64,000 nt of DNA, taken from the NCBI GenBank assembly GCA_965232105.1, contig OZ246956.1:2480001-2544000 (forward strand). The letters run 5' to 3'. Positions 1 through 9,152 of this stretch are shown piece after piece. Both the position numbers and the translations under genes were made by a program. This DNA is from Multivorans sp965232105 (GTDB lineage: Bacteria > Acidobacteriota > Thermoanaerobaculia > Multivoradales > Multivoraceae). Each line of letters begins with the position of its first letter. The stretch's first letter is position 1. A model generated the notes under the pieces. It searched no databases, was not told the origin of the DNA, and was given only the letters and a program-made list of their open reading frames with translations.

Positions 1-3000
1 CCGCGGCCGCTTCGAGGCCGTCGGCAGGGATGGCGAGCAACTTCAGGACCGGCCGAATCCGCTCGACCACATGCGCCGTGTTGCCGTGCCAGCGATGTCG
101 GATGTCGGCGAAGGCCTCGGCATCGATCTCCGCCTTGTCGAGCGCTTCCTCGATCTGGTCCTGCGTCGGTTCCGGCGCTCTTTCCGCCAGAGCCCCCAGC
201 ACGAGGCGGAGGTCCTTGAGCAGATCCTGGCGTTCGAGAATTGCCTGCGAGGGCGGGGCCAGTTCGTCGTACGGTGAGCCGTGACGCAGGAGGAGCGTTC
301 CCTCGTCTGGGAGCCAGTGCGCCGATGGCTCGCTGCTGGCGACGACTTTGTCGGCGTCCATCAGCTCCACGGAAAGCGAGCCGCACGCATGGACCCGCGC
401 CCCGCGCAGTCTCGCCGCGGCGTTCTGCCACGCCTTCGTGGCGGGTCCACGGGGATTGGCGCCGCCGTGTGCGGCCAAAGTCAGCAGTACGAGGGGGAGC
501 CACCTGACTTCTGTGTCTTCGATCGGCACGGCCCTGTCCGCTTCTTCGGCCGCGGGCCGACCGTCTGCGAGGCTGTACTCGTCCAGGTCGGATGCTCGCG
601 GGACCTTCAGTTCGTCCAGAAGGGCGCCGATGGAACTCCGAACGGGACGCATCTCAAGAATCGGCTTCTGGTGGTCGCGAAGCGATCTCGTGCGCATCTC
701 ATCGTCGGGGAGGTAGGCATCCGCCGGATCCGTGACGATCTGGAAGGCACGCGGCCTGGTACGGATGAGGAACCGCCCCGGGAGTCCCCGATCGGGGTCC
801 AGGTGCTTCCAGGCATGGCGCACCTGTCCGAGAAAGACGTCGAACCCGCCGGCAGGCATTGCGCCCTTGTCCCAGGCATCGGCCAGGGCTTCGAGTAGTT
901 CCGGCCCGGTGCGTTCGTCCTCGGTGGGATAGACGTTCAAGCCGAGCCGCTCAAGCTTGGCGCGCAGTTCGGGGTTCTCGCCCAAGCGATGGGCAAGCTT
1001 CAGCGACAGAGGCGCGAGATGGGCGAATCGTCCACCCTGGCCGCGGAGGAGTGACTCGGGCACGAACCACCGCTGGCATAGCGGACCGGGCTCGAGTTCG
1101 TTTTCATGGAGCCACGGGAGGGTGGTCAACCAGTGCTTGAGAGGGGAGGTGATGGGCCATCGGTTGGCTGGATAGCGCGGTCTCGTGAGCTGGGCGGACT
1201 CCCAGTCGTCGTCCCATGCTTCCAGAGAAGAGATGATCAGGTCGGAGAGCGCTTCTCGCGCGGGAGCTTCAAGATCCCGGAGGGAGTGAATCTCGGTTGC
1301 TAGGTAGATGTCGTCGAGCTTGTACGAGGTCCGGCTCTTGATCTCGGGCTTCAGCTCGTCTCCGCAAGCCCTGAGCCAGTCGTCCCATGCGGTCTGGGGA
1401 GTTGCTTCTGGCGCTTCTCGCGGAAGCTCTCGGTAGCTTGCCGACATGAAGAAGTGAACCGGCTCGGCGGTTCGAATCGGGAGTCCGTCGATGACCCCGG
1501 AGCTTTCGAACAGAGCGTTCGAAGCCTCGGCGTCGAGTCCCCATCGCGGGTCCTGCGGAGGCAGGAGCGCCTTCTCCAGAAGCTGGTTCGAGTCGGCGGG
1601 CAGACCCTCGGCGAGGGTCTGAACGGACTCGCCGTGCCGGCCGATCCAGCCCGGACCGAAGACTGCTTCGCCGGCGGCGAACCATCCGCCGTGGCAGGCA
1701 ACGGGCAGGCGCTTCAGCAGGCCCGCGAGCGTCTGCGACTCTTCGTTGCCGATGAGCGCCAGGGTCCACTTCAGAATCTCGGCGCAGCGGTTCGCTTCGC
1801 TGCCGCCGTGAGGGACGGGTAGTTCGGGGAGTGCCGGAAGGACGACATCCCGGACTAGGTCCTCCCTTCGGAAGCCCTGAACGAATCGGCCGTCGAGGAA
1901 CTTCTGGACCTCGGTGTTCTGTCGTTGCGGTCCTTCGTGAGTCTTCACGCCGTCGTGAAGGAACGCAATGCGGTCCTGGAGCGAGGCGGGAATCCGGCCG
2001 ACGAACTCCGCTGCGTCGTCGAGGCCTCGAAGGGGCTGGAAGAAGATCCGGACCGCATTGTCATCGGAGGCGCAAAGCAGGCGGCCGTCCTGGGTGGGGA
2101 GAAACTTAGCGTTGCACAGGGGATCCGCCGCGCCCCTTCCCCGCAGGGACCTGAGTTGTTGGGGCAGAACGGCCAGCAGGCTGCTCAGGAACTCATCCCA
2201 GGAAGCTTCAATCTCTCGTGAGTGAAGTCGAGCGGCGATTCGTTCGATCGTGGCGGCCCACTCGGATTGGGTGGGGGCGGGGGAGCCTCCAAAGCACTTG
2301 AGGAGTGCCTTGACCTCGGTATGGCGACCATCGAGCTCTGAAGAGAGGATGGCGAATTCGGCGCCCTTGCGCCAACTAACTTCGCCTAGTGGATCATCGC
2401 CCGGAACCTCGGGCATGATTCTCGCGCTACGGAAGTCTCGCCAACCTCTGTCGCAGAGGATCAGCTTGGCGTTCGCGACGTCGCGGCCCGTTTCGTCTGC
2501 CGTTTGAGGGGGCTGATCCATGAGGCTCGGCCGGACTCCGCCACCCGGGGCGGCGGCCGATCCCAGCAGATCGACCACTGCTCGCGCGCGCCAGCCTTCG
2601 GGCGGTCTCGCCGCGAGTTCGGTGACCACGTCGAGCGCCAAATCCTTGACGTACTCAAGGAGCAGTGCGTTGTACTCGTCCTTGAAGTTGATCTGGCGGC
2701 GGTCGAGCGAGCCGTAGAACGGAGTGTTGATGTGCGCTCCGGTACCAGTGCCGACTTCAGTGGGCAGAAAGATGACGAACGTGCCCGGTTCTGGCGTACT
2801 GCTGTCCTCGACCGCGACGCCGACCTCGACTTGCCGAACCTCCGGCCAACGATTCGGGAGGTGTTTGACGGCGTCCTGGATTCGTCGGGCTTCAGCAGGG
2901 TCGCCGTCGCCTCCCAGGCCGCGCGTCCATACGCGGAACTCTCGGGTCGTATCGTCCAGGGCGTTTCCGGCTGAACGGCCGACCAGCAGCAGTTGCTCGT

Positions 3001-3946
3001 GTGCAGGTCTCGAGCCCGGCAGGTCCGCGGTGGAGTAGACGATGCGCTCGAGGACGCGGCTGTCTCCGTCCACGTTTATGGTCAGTCTCTCGAGGTCCGG
3101 CAGAAAGACAGCCGACCGGGCGTCCAGGCGGTCGAGTTGGTCCCTGATCGACTCGACCGCTTCGTCCACAGCGCGCCGCCGGTCGGCAGCGGTACCTCGC
3201 GCCCGATCAGAGTCCCCGATGGACTCGGCAGTTCTGTCGAATGCGCCGGTTCTGCCACCATCGAGCGGCAACCGGATGACCGTTACATGACCCGCATCGA
3301 GAAGCTCGCCCACCTCCGGGGGCGTCTCGTCGACTGGCAACGGGATCGAGTATGGCGACACGTACCTCCTCGCTTCGCGAGCAGCGTCGAGCGCTTCGCC
3401 GGACCGGTTGCGTTCTTGGTAGTTGTGCAGTTGTTCTTCCGACCAGTTGATGATTTGGCGACCGGTAGCGGCATGCGGCGGCTGGAGACCACTCTCGATC
3501 TCGGTGAGAGCCTGCTCAACGAGGCGCTTTGTCCCGGCGGGGTCGAAGCCGAAGACGAACTCCGCGTCGCCGGCTTCGGCCGTTGTGGACCAGATCTGGG
3601 GCCGCGTGGAGACTTCGAGCACGCTCTGGAAGCCGAGCCCCTTGTTGCCGACGCTCTCGTTCGGGTCCTTGGGGCTTTGGCCGAGTTGGCAGATTCCTTC
3701 AAAGTCCTTCTGTCGGAACGGCCGGCCGCTGTTCGCGATCAGGAGTACCGGTTCGGGTTCGGTAACGAGCACGAACGAGATCTGTCGCGGATCGTCCGGC
3801 CGGGCGCCGCCGAGCGCGTCGTGGGCGTTCTGCAGGAGTTCCAGGACGCAGCGGCCCCGATACTCCTGCGTGATCTGGCCGCTCAGGCTGGCGACTGTCC
3901 GGTAGTTCCGAGTGCCGTTCTTCAGTTCGTCGAAGAAAGTCCGCAC
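1..3946 (-). CDS. Large sacsin-type GHKL ATPase protein, C-terminus outside the window
   Basis: The reading frame stays open for about 1,314 codons and leaves the window at the left edge, so the C-terminal part is unseen. Residues 30-110 form a Hsp90/GHKL-like ATP-binding fold of the sacsin N-terminal type. An ELLQNAHDA helix (E36, N40) is followed by IANSGRPF near residue 70 and GNKGLGFQSV near residue 100 (the ATP lid). The rest has no motif I recognise. The GTG start at 3946 has a GCGAGG ribosome site six bases upstream. The frame is open further up to a stop near 4135, with a TTG at 4054 as alternative start; the residues between (DWLVEAQARRQ) look protein-like, so the longer form is possible. 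Such proteins in bacteria are often lone genes in variable regions and some are suspected to act in defence or as chaperones. That role is inference; the ATPase domain is visible. Confidence 0.85.
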   Translation of the reverse strand, partial: MRTFFDELKNGTRNYRTVASLSGQITQEYRGRCVLELLQNAHDALGGARPDDPRQISFVLVTEPEPVLLIANSGRPFRQKDFEGICQLGQSPKDPNESVGNKGLGFQSVLEVSTRPQIWSTTAEAGDAEFVFGFDPAGTKRLVEQALTEIESGLQPPHAATGRQIINWSEEQLHNYQERNRSGEALDAAREARRYVSPYSIPLPVDETPPEVGELLDAGHVTVIRLPLDGGRTGAFDRTAESIGDSDRARGTAADRRRAVDEAVESIRDQLDRLDARSAVFLPDLERLTINVDGDSRVLERIVYSTADLPGSRPAHEQLLLVGRSAGNALDDTTREFRVWTRGLGGDGDPAEARRIQDAVKHLPNRWPEVRQVEVGVAVEDSSTPEPGTFVIFLPTEVGTGTGAHINTPFYGSLDRRQINFKDEYNALLLEYVKDLALDVVTELAARPPEGWRARAVVDLLGSAAAPGGGVRPSLMDQPPQTADETGRDVANAKLILCDRGWRDFRSARIMPEVPGDDPLGEVSWRKGAEFAILSSELDGRHTEVKALLKCFGGSPAPTQSEWAATIERIAARLHSREIEASWDEFLSSLLAVLPQQLRSLRGRGAADPLCNAKFLPTQDGRLLCASDDNAVRIFFQPLRGLDDAAEFVGRIPASLQDRIAFLHDGVKTHEGPQRQNTEVQKFLDGRFVQGFRREDLVRDVVLPALPELPVPHGGSEANRCAEILKWTLALIGNEESQTLAGLLKRLPVACHGGWFAAGEAVFGPGWIGRHGESVQTLAEGLPADSNQLLEKALLPPQDPRWGLDAEASNALFESSGVIDGLPIRTAEPVHFFMSASYRELPREAPEATPQTAWDDWLRACGDELKPEIKSRTSYKLDDIYLATEIHSLRDLEAPAREALSDLIISSLEAWDDDWESAQLTRPRYPANRWPITSPLKHWLTTLPWLHENELEPGPLCQRWFVPESLLRGQGGRFAHLAPLSLKLAHRLGENPELRAKLERLGLNVYPTEDERTGPELLEALADAWDKGAMPAGGFDVFLGQVRHAWKHLDPDRGLPGRFLIRTRPRAFQIVTDPADAYLPDDEMRTRSLRDHQKPILEMRPVRSSIGALLDELKVPRASDLDEYSLADGRPAAEEADRAVPIEDTEVRWLPLVLLTLAAHGGANPRGPATKAWQNAAARLRGARVHACGSLSVELMDADKVVASSEPSAHWLPDEGTLLLRHGSPYDELAPPSQAILERQDLLKDLRLVLGALAERAPEPTQDQIEEALDKAEIDAEAFADIRHRWHGNTAHVVERIRPVLKLLAIPADGLEAAA

Positions 3947-4149
3947 CTGCCGCCTCGCTTGTGCCTCGACTAGCCAATCCCCCTGCGTTCTGGCCGGGGA
4001 ACGGCCTCGCGGGCCTTCGGCGGTTGGTGCGACGGCGCCGTTGGTGGGAGTCAATTGCCTGTCACCGGAAGAGCCGGCGCAAGAGTTCCCGGAATCGCCA
4101 CCATCAGCTTCAAGGCAGTTCGGGCAGTTCCGCTAGGACCGCGCCGGGA

Positions 4150-4689
4150 TCAGACGGCGCTCGGCTCGACCGGGTCGGCGGAGGCCGGCGCGGCACCGCT
4201 GCCGTTCGTCGTCAGAGCCCTGAAGAGATCGATCTCGGTCTTGCAGGTCTTGACCACCCAGGCGATGACCGCAGCGTCGTCGAGGAAGCCCGCCACCGGG
4301 ATGAAGTCCGGGATGACGTCGATGGGAATCACGAAGTAGAGAACGGCGCCGGCGATGAGAATCAGGGTTTCCTTCCTGACGCGGTGGGAGCCCCTGGCGA
4401 CGGCGCGAAGCAGCTCGAACATCGTCTTGAGGTCTTCGATGACTCCGGCGAGGGGGCGGGATGAAGCGCCGGTGGCGTTCGCTTTTTCTCTTGCTTCCTC
4501 GACCATCTCCCTCAGCTTGTCGGGCGACTTGACGAGTTCGGCGGCGCGGTTGCGGGCGTGAAGCGGGAGTTCCATCTCCCCGGCCTGCTGGCTTGTCTCG
4601 GCCGGCGTGCCGTCGGGCGCCTGGCTGGCGCCGTTCTCGTTCTGCGTGCGCGAAGCCGCGCCTTCATCTAACTCCCGATCGGGTGCCAT
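4150..4689 (-). CDS. DUF1232 (YkvA-like) membrane protein
   Basis: A 179-residue protein. After a polar, probably disordered N-terminal third, the C-terminal half carries the DUF1232 signature: a hydrophobic segment ending YFVIPIDVIPDFIPVAGFLD at about residues 120-140. In this family that segment is a short membrane-associated helix followed by an Asp-rich motif. Function of the family is unknown. The gene overlaps the end of the upstream aldehyde dehydrogenase-like gene by 22 bases, so it is the last gene of the deoC operon by position. Nothing links it to deoxyribose breakdown, and it may simply be co-transcribed. Confidence 0.8.
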   Translation of the reverse strand: MAPDRELDEGAASRTQNENGASQAPDGTPAETSQQAGEMELPLHARNRAAELVKSPDKLREMVEEAREKANATGASSRPLAGVIEDLKTMFELLRAVARGSHRVRKETLILIAGAVLYFVIPIDVIPDFIPVAGFLDDAAVIAWVVKTCKTEIDLFRALTTNGSGAAPASADPVEPSAV

Positions 4690-5546
4690 GTCGTCTTCAC
4701 TTCCTGCAGGTCGGTGATTTCGTAGGGACTCTGGATTCCCGCCCAGTCGTCGTGGCGGCGGTGGAGGACGCGCTTCAGGTTGTGGACGGCCTCGATCTCG
4801 GCGGATTTGCTGACTTCAGGGTCGGCGGTGCAGAGAAGCAGCGCGTCGACGTCGCGGTGTGCGGCGAGGGGTGCGAGCATCTCGTCGCGGCGACCGGTGA
4901 GGATATTCACGACGCCGCCGGGTACGTCGGAGGAGTTGAGGACCTCGCCGAAGGTCACGGCCGGGAGCGGTTGGCTGCCGGTGACCAGCACGACCGTCGT
5001 GTTGCCGCCGGCGATCGCGGGGGCGGTGGCCGACACGAGGCCGAGCAAGGGCGATTCGGGCGCCAGCACGCCGACGACGCCCATCGGCTCAAGGACCGAG
5101 AAGTTGAAGTGCGACGTGGCTACCGGGTTGACGGTCGAGAACACCTGGCTGTACTTGTCCGTCCAGCCGGCGTAGTGGACGAGCCGGTCCGTGGCGGCCT
5201 GGACTTCGGCCGCGGCTTCGTCCGGGGTCGCGCCGCCGACCGCGAGCAGGGCCTCGAACTGCGCGCTTCGGCCTTCCAGCATCTCGGCGATCCGGTAGAG
5301 GATCTGGCCGCGGTTGTAGGCGGTGCGCGAGGCCCAGCCGGCCTGGGCGGCACGGGCAGCGGTCACTGCGTCCCGCACGTCCTTGCGCGAGCAGCGGCAG
5401 ATGTTCGCGATCGGCGTGCCGTCGGGCGCCAGCGCACGGTCGAACCGTCCGGACTCGGAACGCGGGAACTTGCCGCCGACGTAGACCTTGTGGGTCTTGA
5501 GCACGGGCAGCCGGTCGGTCGCGGCGGCGGGGCGCTGCTCGCTCAT
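4668..5546 (-). CDS. ALDH16-type non-catalytic aldehyde dehydrogenase half
   Basis: A 292-residue protein resembling only the N-terminal, NAD-binding half of an aldehyde dehydrogenase. The region LEPMGVVGVLAPESPLLGL aligns with the usual GVVGVIxPWNFP segment but lacks the Trp-Asn. There is no catalytic cysteine region, and the chain ends in EVKTTWHPIG. Vertebrate and bacterial ALDH16 proteins consist of a catalytic ALDH domain followed by a second ALDH-like domain without the active cysteine. This gene plus the upstream one (499 + 292 residues) matches that layout in two pieces. The ATG overlaps the upstream stop as ATGA, so translation is probably coupled. The likely role is structural, in complex with the catalytic subunit. 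The family resemblance is seen; the complex is inferred. Confidence 0.85.
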   Translation of the reverse strand: MSEQRPAAATDRLPVLKTHKVYVGGKFPRSESGRFDRALAPDGTPIANICRCSRKDVRDAVTAARAAQAGWASRTAYNRGQILYRIAEMLEGRSAQFEALLAVGGATPDEAAAEVQAATDRLVHYAGWTDKYSQVFSTVNPVATSHFNFSVLEPMGVVGVLAPESPLLGLVSATAPAIAGGNTTVVLVTGSQPLPAVTFGEVLNSSDVPGGVVNILTGRRDEMLAPLAAHRDVDALLLCTADPEVSKSAEIEAVHNLKRVLHRRHDDWAGIQSPYEITDLQEVKTTWHPIGS

Positions 5547-7042
5547 GCCGCCTCCTCCGGTTGCAGGTAGGCATGGAGTCCGCTGAGCCCGCCCTCGCGG
5601 CCGATGCCGCTTTCCTTGTAGCCGCCGAACGGCGCCGTCGGATCGAACTTGTTGTAGGTGTTGGCCCACAGGACCCCGGCGCGGATCTGGCTCGTGACCC
5701 GGAAGGCCTTGGCGCCCTTGTCGCTCCAGACCCCGCCGGAGAGGCCGTACGGCGTGTTGTTCGCCATCGCGATTCCCTCGTCCACCGTGCGGAAGGTCTG
5801 CACGGCGAGCACCGGACCGAAGATCTCCTCCTGGACGACGCGGTGGGACTGCGACGCCCGCAGGAACAGGGTCGGCCGGCACCAGTAGCCGCGTTCGGGG
5901 ACCGGACACGAGGTCTGGAACGGCTCCGCGCCCTCTTCCTTGCCGATCTCGAGGTACTCCTCGATCTTGTCGAGCTGGGCGCGAGAGTTGATCGCGCCGA
6001 TGTCCGTGTTCTTGTCGAGCGGGTCGCCGACGATCAGGGTTTCCATCCGGTCCTTCAGCTTCGAGATCACCTCGTCCGCTACGGATTCCTGGACCAGCAG
6101 GCGGGATCCGGCGCAGCAGACGTGGCCCTGGTTGAAGAAGATGCCGTTGACGATGCCCTCGACCGCCTGGTCGACGGCGGCGTCCTCGAACACGAGGTTC
6201 GCCGCCTTGCCGCCGAGCTCCAGCGTGTAGTGCTTGCCGGTGCCGGCGAGCGCTCGCCGGATCAGCTTGCCGACTTCGGTGGAACCGGTGAAGGCGACCT
6301 TGTCGACGTCAGGGTGCTGGACGACCGCGGCGCCCGTCTCGCCGGCGCCGGTGACGATGTTGACGACCCCGGGCGGCACGCCCGCGTCGCGGATGATCTC
6401 GGCCAGCTTGAGCGCCGTGAGCGGCGTCGTCTCGGCCGGCTTGAGCACGACCGTGTTGCCGGCGGCGATGGCCGGCGCGATCTTCCAGGCGGCCATGAGC
6501 AGCGGGAAGTTCCAGGGGATGACCTGGCCGGCGACACCGAGGGCCCGGGCGCCGCGGCCGGGGAAGGCGTAGTCCAGCTTGTCGGCCCAGCCGGCGTAGT
6601 AGAAGAAATGCGCGGCCGCCAGCGGAATGTCGACGTCCCGCGACTCGCGGATCGGCTTGCCGCCGTCGAGCGATTCGGTGATCGCCAGCTCGCGGCCCCG
6701 CTCCTGGAGCACGCGGGCGATTCGGTAGACGTACTTGCCGCGCTCCCGGGGCGGGAGCTTCGACCAGACGTTCTCGTAGGCGCGGCGGGCCGCCGCAACG
6801 GCCCGGTCGACGTCGGCGTCGGCGGCCAGGGCGACGTCCGCGATCTTCTCCTCGGTGGCCGGGTTCGCCGTCTCGAAGGTGCGGCCGTCGGCCGCTTCGG
6901 TGAACTCTCCGTCGATGAACAGGCCGTAGCGGTCGCGGAGTTCGACGTGGTCCGTCGACTCGGGGGCGGGCGCGTAGCCCCAGCCGTCGTCGCCGCCGAG
7001 GCGAAGCGGGGCGATTCCTGCTGATGCGGTGGTGCTGGCCAT
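5543..7042 (-). CDS. NAD(P)-dependent aldehyde dehydrogenase (catalytic ALDH16-like subunit)
   Basis: A full-length ALDH of 499 residues. The substrate and cofactor motifs are all present: IPWNFPL (Asn that stabilises the oxyanion), FTGSTEVGK (NAD-binding turn), ELGGK (general base Glu) and the nucleophile in NQGHVCCAGSR. It would oxidise an aldehyde to the acid. Since deoC lies 16 bases upstream in the same orientation, acetaldehyde released from deoxyribose 5-phosphate is the obvious substrate (inferred from context). The start ATG at 7042 has AGGAGG about 12 bases upstream. The 3' end overlaps the non-catalytic partner gene by four bases. Confidence 0.93.
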   Translation of the reverse strand: MASTTASAGIAPLRLGGDDGWGYAPAPESTDHVELRDRYGLFIDGEFTEAADGRTFETANPATEEKIADVALAADADVDRAVAAARRAYENVWSKLPPRERGKYVYRIARVLQERGRELAITESLDGGKPIRESRDVDIPLAAAHFFYYAGWADKLDYAFPGRGARALGVAGQVIPWNFPLLMAAWKIAPAIAAGNTVVLKPAETTPLTALKLAEIIRDAGVPPGVVNIVTGAGETGAAVVQHPDVDKVAFTGSTEVGKLIRRALAGTGKHYTLELGGKAANLVFEDAAVDQAVEGIVNGIFFNQGHVCCAGSRLLVQESVADEVISKLKDRMETLIVGDPLDKNTDIGAINSRAQLDKIEEYLEIGKEEGAEPFQTSCPVPERGYWCRPTLFLRASQSHRVVQEEIFGPVLAVQTFRTVDEGIAMANNTPYGLSGGVWSDKGAKAFRVTSQIRAGVLWANTYNKFDPTAPFGGYKESGIGREGGLSGLHAYLQPEEAA

Positions 7043-7058
7043 GAACTCTCGTCGCCTC

Positions 7059-7964
7059 CTAGAGCGAGAAGTCGTCGAACGACTGGTAGATGCCGCTTCG
7101 CTGCTTCACGATCTGGCGCAGGACGTCGTTGGCCAGCGAACTGGCGCCGAACCGGTAGAGACTCGGATCGAGCCAGTCCTGGCCCAGCGTCTCGCGCACC
7201 ATGACGAGGTGGCGGATCGCGTCCTTGGCGGTCGAGATGCCGCCGGCGGGCTTCATGCCGATCCGCTGTCCCGTCCTGAGGTAGTGGTCGCGGATCGCCT
7301 CCAGCATGACGAGAACGACCGGCATCGTCGCGGCCGGCTTGATCTTGCCGGTCGAGGTCTTGATGAAGTCGGCGCCCGAGCGCATCGCGAGGTCCGAAGC
7401 GCGGCGGATCGCGTCGAGGGTGCCCAGTTCGCCGGTCTCGAGGATCACCTTGAGGTGAGCGTCGCCGCAGGCCTCCTTGACCGAGGCGATCTCGTCCCCG
7501 GTGTAGGCGAAGTCGCCGGCCAGGAAGCGGCCGCGGGAAATGACCATGTCGACCTCGTCCGCGCCGGCCTCGACCGCCCGGCGGACCTCGAGCAACTTGA
7601 TGTCGATCGGCGCCTGGCCGGCCGGGAAGCTGGTGGCGACGGAAGCGACGTGAATGCCGCTGCCCTCGAGCGCTCCCTTGGCGACGCCGACCAGGGCCGG
7701 ATACACGCATACCGCGGCCACGTGGGGCAGGTCGGGCAGAGCCGCGTGAAGCTGGAGCGCCTTGGAGCAAAGCTGCCGCACCTTGCCCTCCGAGTCGGCA
7801 CCCTCGAGCGTCGTCAGGTCGATCATCGACAGGGTCAGATGGAGAGCCTGGAGCTTCGCCTCCTTCTTGATGGAACGCGAGCAGAGCCGGGCGACGCGCT
7901 CCTCGACGCCGACGGCATCGATTGGCGGGGACTCGAACGGCGCGGTGGCGGTCGACGTTTGCAT
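7059..7964 (-). CDS. deoC: Deoxyribose-phosphate aldolase
   Basis: A 301-residue class I aldolase that cleaves 2-deoxy-D-ribose 5-phosphate to acetaldehyde and glyceraldehyde 3-phosphate in the cytosol. Family motifs are DEVDMVISRGRFLAGD (active-site Asp region) and DFIKTSTGK, where the lysine forms the Schiff base, followed by GMKPAGGIS (second lysine). The chain is somewhat longer than the 220-260 residues of many DeoC proteins because of an N-terminal helical extension, as in the longer DeoC branch found beside ALDH genes. The ATG at 7964 was chosen because it starts just before this extension. It is the first gene of the operon with the aldehyde dehydrogenase pair. Confidence 0.95.
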   Translation of the reverse strand: MQTSTATAPFESPPIDAVGVEERVARLCSRSIKKEAKLQALHLTLSMIDLTTLEGADSEGKVRQLCSKALQLHAALPDLPHVAAVCVYPALVGVAKGALEGSGIHVASVATSFPAGQAPIDIKLLEVRRAVEAGADEVDMVISRGRFLAGDFAYTGDEIASVKEACGDAHLKVILETGELGTLDAIRRASDLAMRSGADFIKTSTGKIKPAATMPVVLVMLEAIRDHYLRTGQRIGMKPAGGISTAKDAIRHLVMVRETLGQDWLDPSLYRFGASSLANDVLRQIVKQRSGIYQSFDDFSL

Positions 7965-8057
7965 CACCCACCAGTCTACGCCCGATCGGACCCGGACGGA
8001 CCGCCGGGAGTGTCGTTGGGCCGCGAGGGGTGTCGGCTGTGGCAGAGTGCCCGTGTC

Positions 8058-9152
8058 ATGGCCGGGAACACGTTCGGAACCGCACTGCGGCTCACCACGG
8101 CCGGCGAGAGCCACGGGCCGGGGTACGTCGGCATCCTCGACGGGATGCCGCCCGGTCTCGAACTGTCGGAGGCCGATCTGCAGCCGGACCTCGATCGCCG
8201 TCGGCCGGGTCAGTCGAGATTGACGACGCAGCGGAACGAACCGGACGAGTGCCGCATCCTGTCCGGTGTCTTCGAGGGCAAAACGACCGGCACGCCGATC
8301 GCCTTCCTGATCGAGAACCGGGACCAGCGGCCCAGGGACTACAGCGAGATCAAGGACAAATACCGCCCGGGCCACGCCGACTACACGTTCGATGCGAAGT
8401 ACGGTTTCCGCGACTACCGCGGTGGCGGCCGGTCCAGCGCCCGCGAGACGTCGGTGCGGGTGGCGGCGGCTGCGGTGGCGAAGAAACTGCTGCGGGAGCG
8501 CTGGGGGGTCGAGGTCGTCGGCTACGTGAAGAGCATCGGCGACATCGAGGGGCGGATCGACGATCCTGCCGCCGTCACGCTCGATCAGGTCGAGGCGAAC
8601 CCGGTGCGCTGCCCGGACCAGGAGGCGGCGTCACGGATGGCGGAGCTGATCGAGCGGATGCGTTCGGAGCGGGACTCGGTCGGCGGCATCTCGGAACTCG
8701 TCGTGACCGGCGTGCCGCCGGGATGGGGCGAGCCGGTGTTCGACAAGCTGAAGGCGGACCTGGGGAAGGCGCTGTTCAGCCTGCCGGCGGTCCTCGGCGT
8801 CGAGTACGGCGCCGGCTTCGGGGTCGCCCGCTCCCGCGGCAGCGAGAACAACGATCCGTTCGAGATGCGGGAGGGCAGCGTTGCTACCCGGAGCAACCGC
8901 CACGGCGGCATGTTGGGCGGCATCTCGTCGGGCCAGCCGATCGTTCTGCGCTGCGCGGTCAAGCCGACCAGCAGCCTGCCGCAGCCGCAGGACACGGTGA
9001 CGCGCGCCGGCGAGCCGACGACGATCGCGACCAAGGGCCGGCACGACCCCTGCCTGCTTCCCCGCTTCGTGCCGATGGGCGAGGCGATGATCGCCCTGGT
9101 GCTGGCCGACCACGGCCTGCGCCAGGTCGCGGTCAGCGACGTCTTTGCTTAG
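8058..9152 (+). CDS. aroC: Chorismate synthase
   Basis: A 364-residue protein catalysing the last common step of the shikimate pathway: conversion of 5-enolpyruvylshikimate 3-phosphate to chorismate with reduced FMN. Signatures are GESHG at the N-terminus, the RPGHADYTF and YRGGGRSSARET segments (FMN and phosphate binding), and GGISSGQPI followed by RHDPC near the C-terminus. The length is normal for the family. It is transcribed divergently from deoC (93 bases apart) and its stop codon abuts the stop of the convergent MaoC gene at 9153. Confidence 0.97.
   Translation: MAGNTFGTALRLTTAGESHGPGYVGILDGMPPGLELSEADLQPDLDRRRPGQSRLTTQRNEPDECRILSGVFEGKTTGTPIAFLIENRDQRPRDYSEIKDKYRPGHADYTFDAKYGFRDYRGGGRSSARETSVRVAAAAVAKKLLRERWGVEVVGYVKSIGDIEGRIDDPAAVTLDQVEANPVRCPDQEAASRMAELIERMRSERDSVGGISELVVTGVPPGWGEPVFDKLKADLGKALFSLPAVLGVEYGAGFGVARSRGSENNDPFEMREGSVATRSNRHGGMLGGISSGQPIVLRCAVKPTSSLPQPQDTVTRAGEPTTIATKGRHDPCLLPRFVPMGEAMIALVLADHGLRQVAVSDVFA

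Noticed and set aside
2993..3973. Plus-strand open frame of 326 codons near the left edge
   Set aside because: It lies opposite the sacsin-type ATPase domain, whose motifs on the minus strand are clear.
5561..7024. Plus-strand open frame opposite the aldehyde dehydrogenase gene
   Set aside because: Antisense of a gene with all ALDH motifs; no motif of its own.
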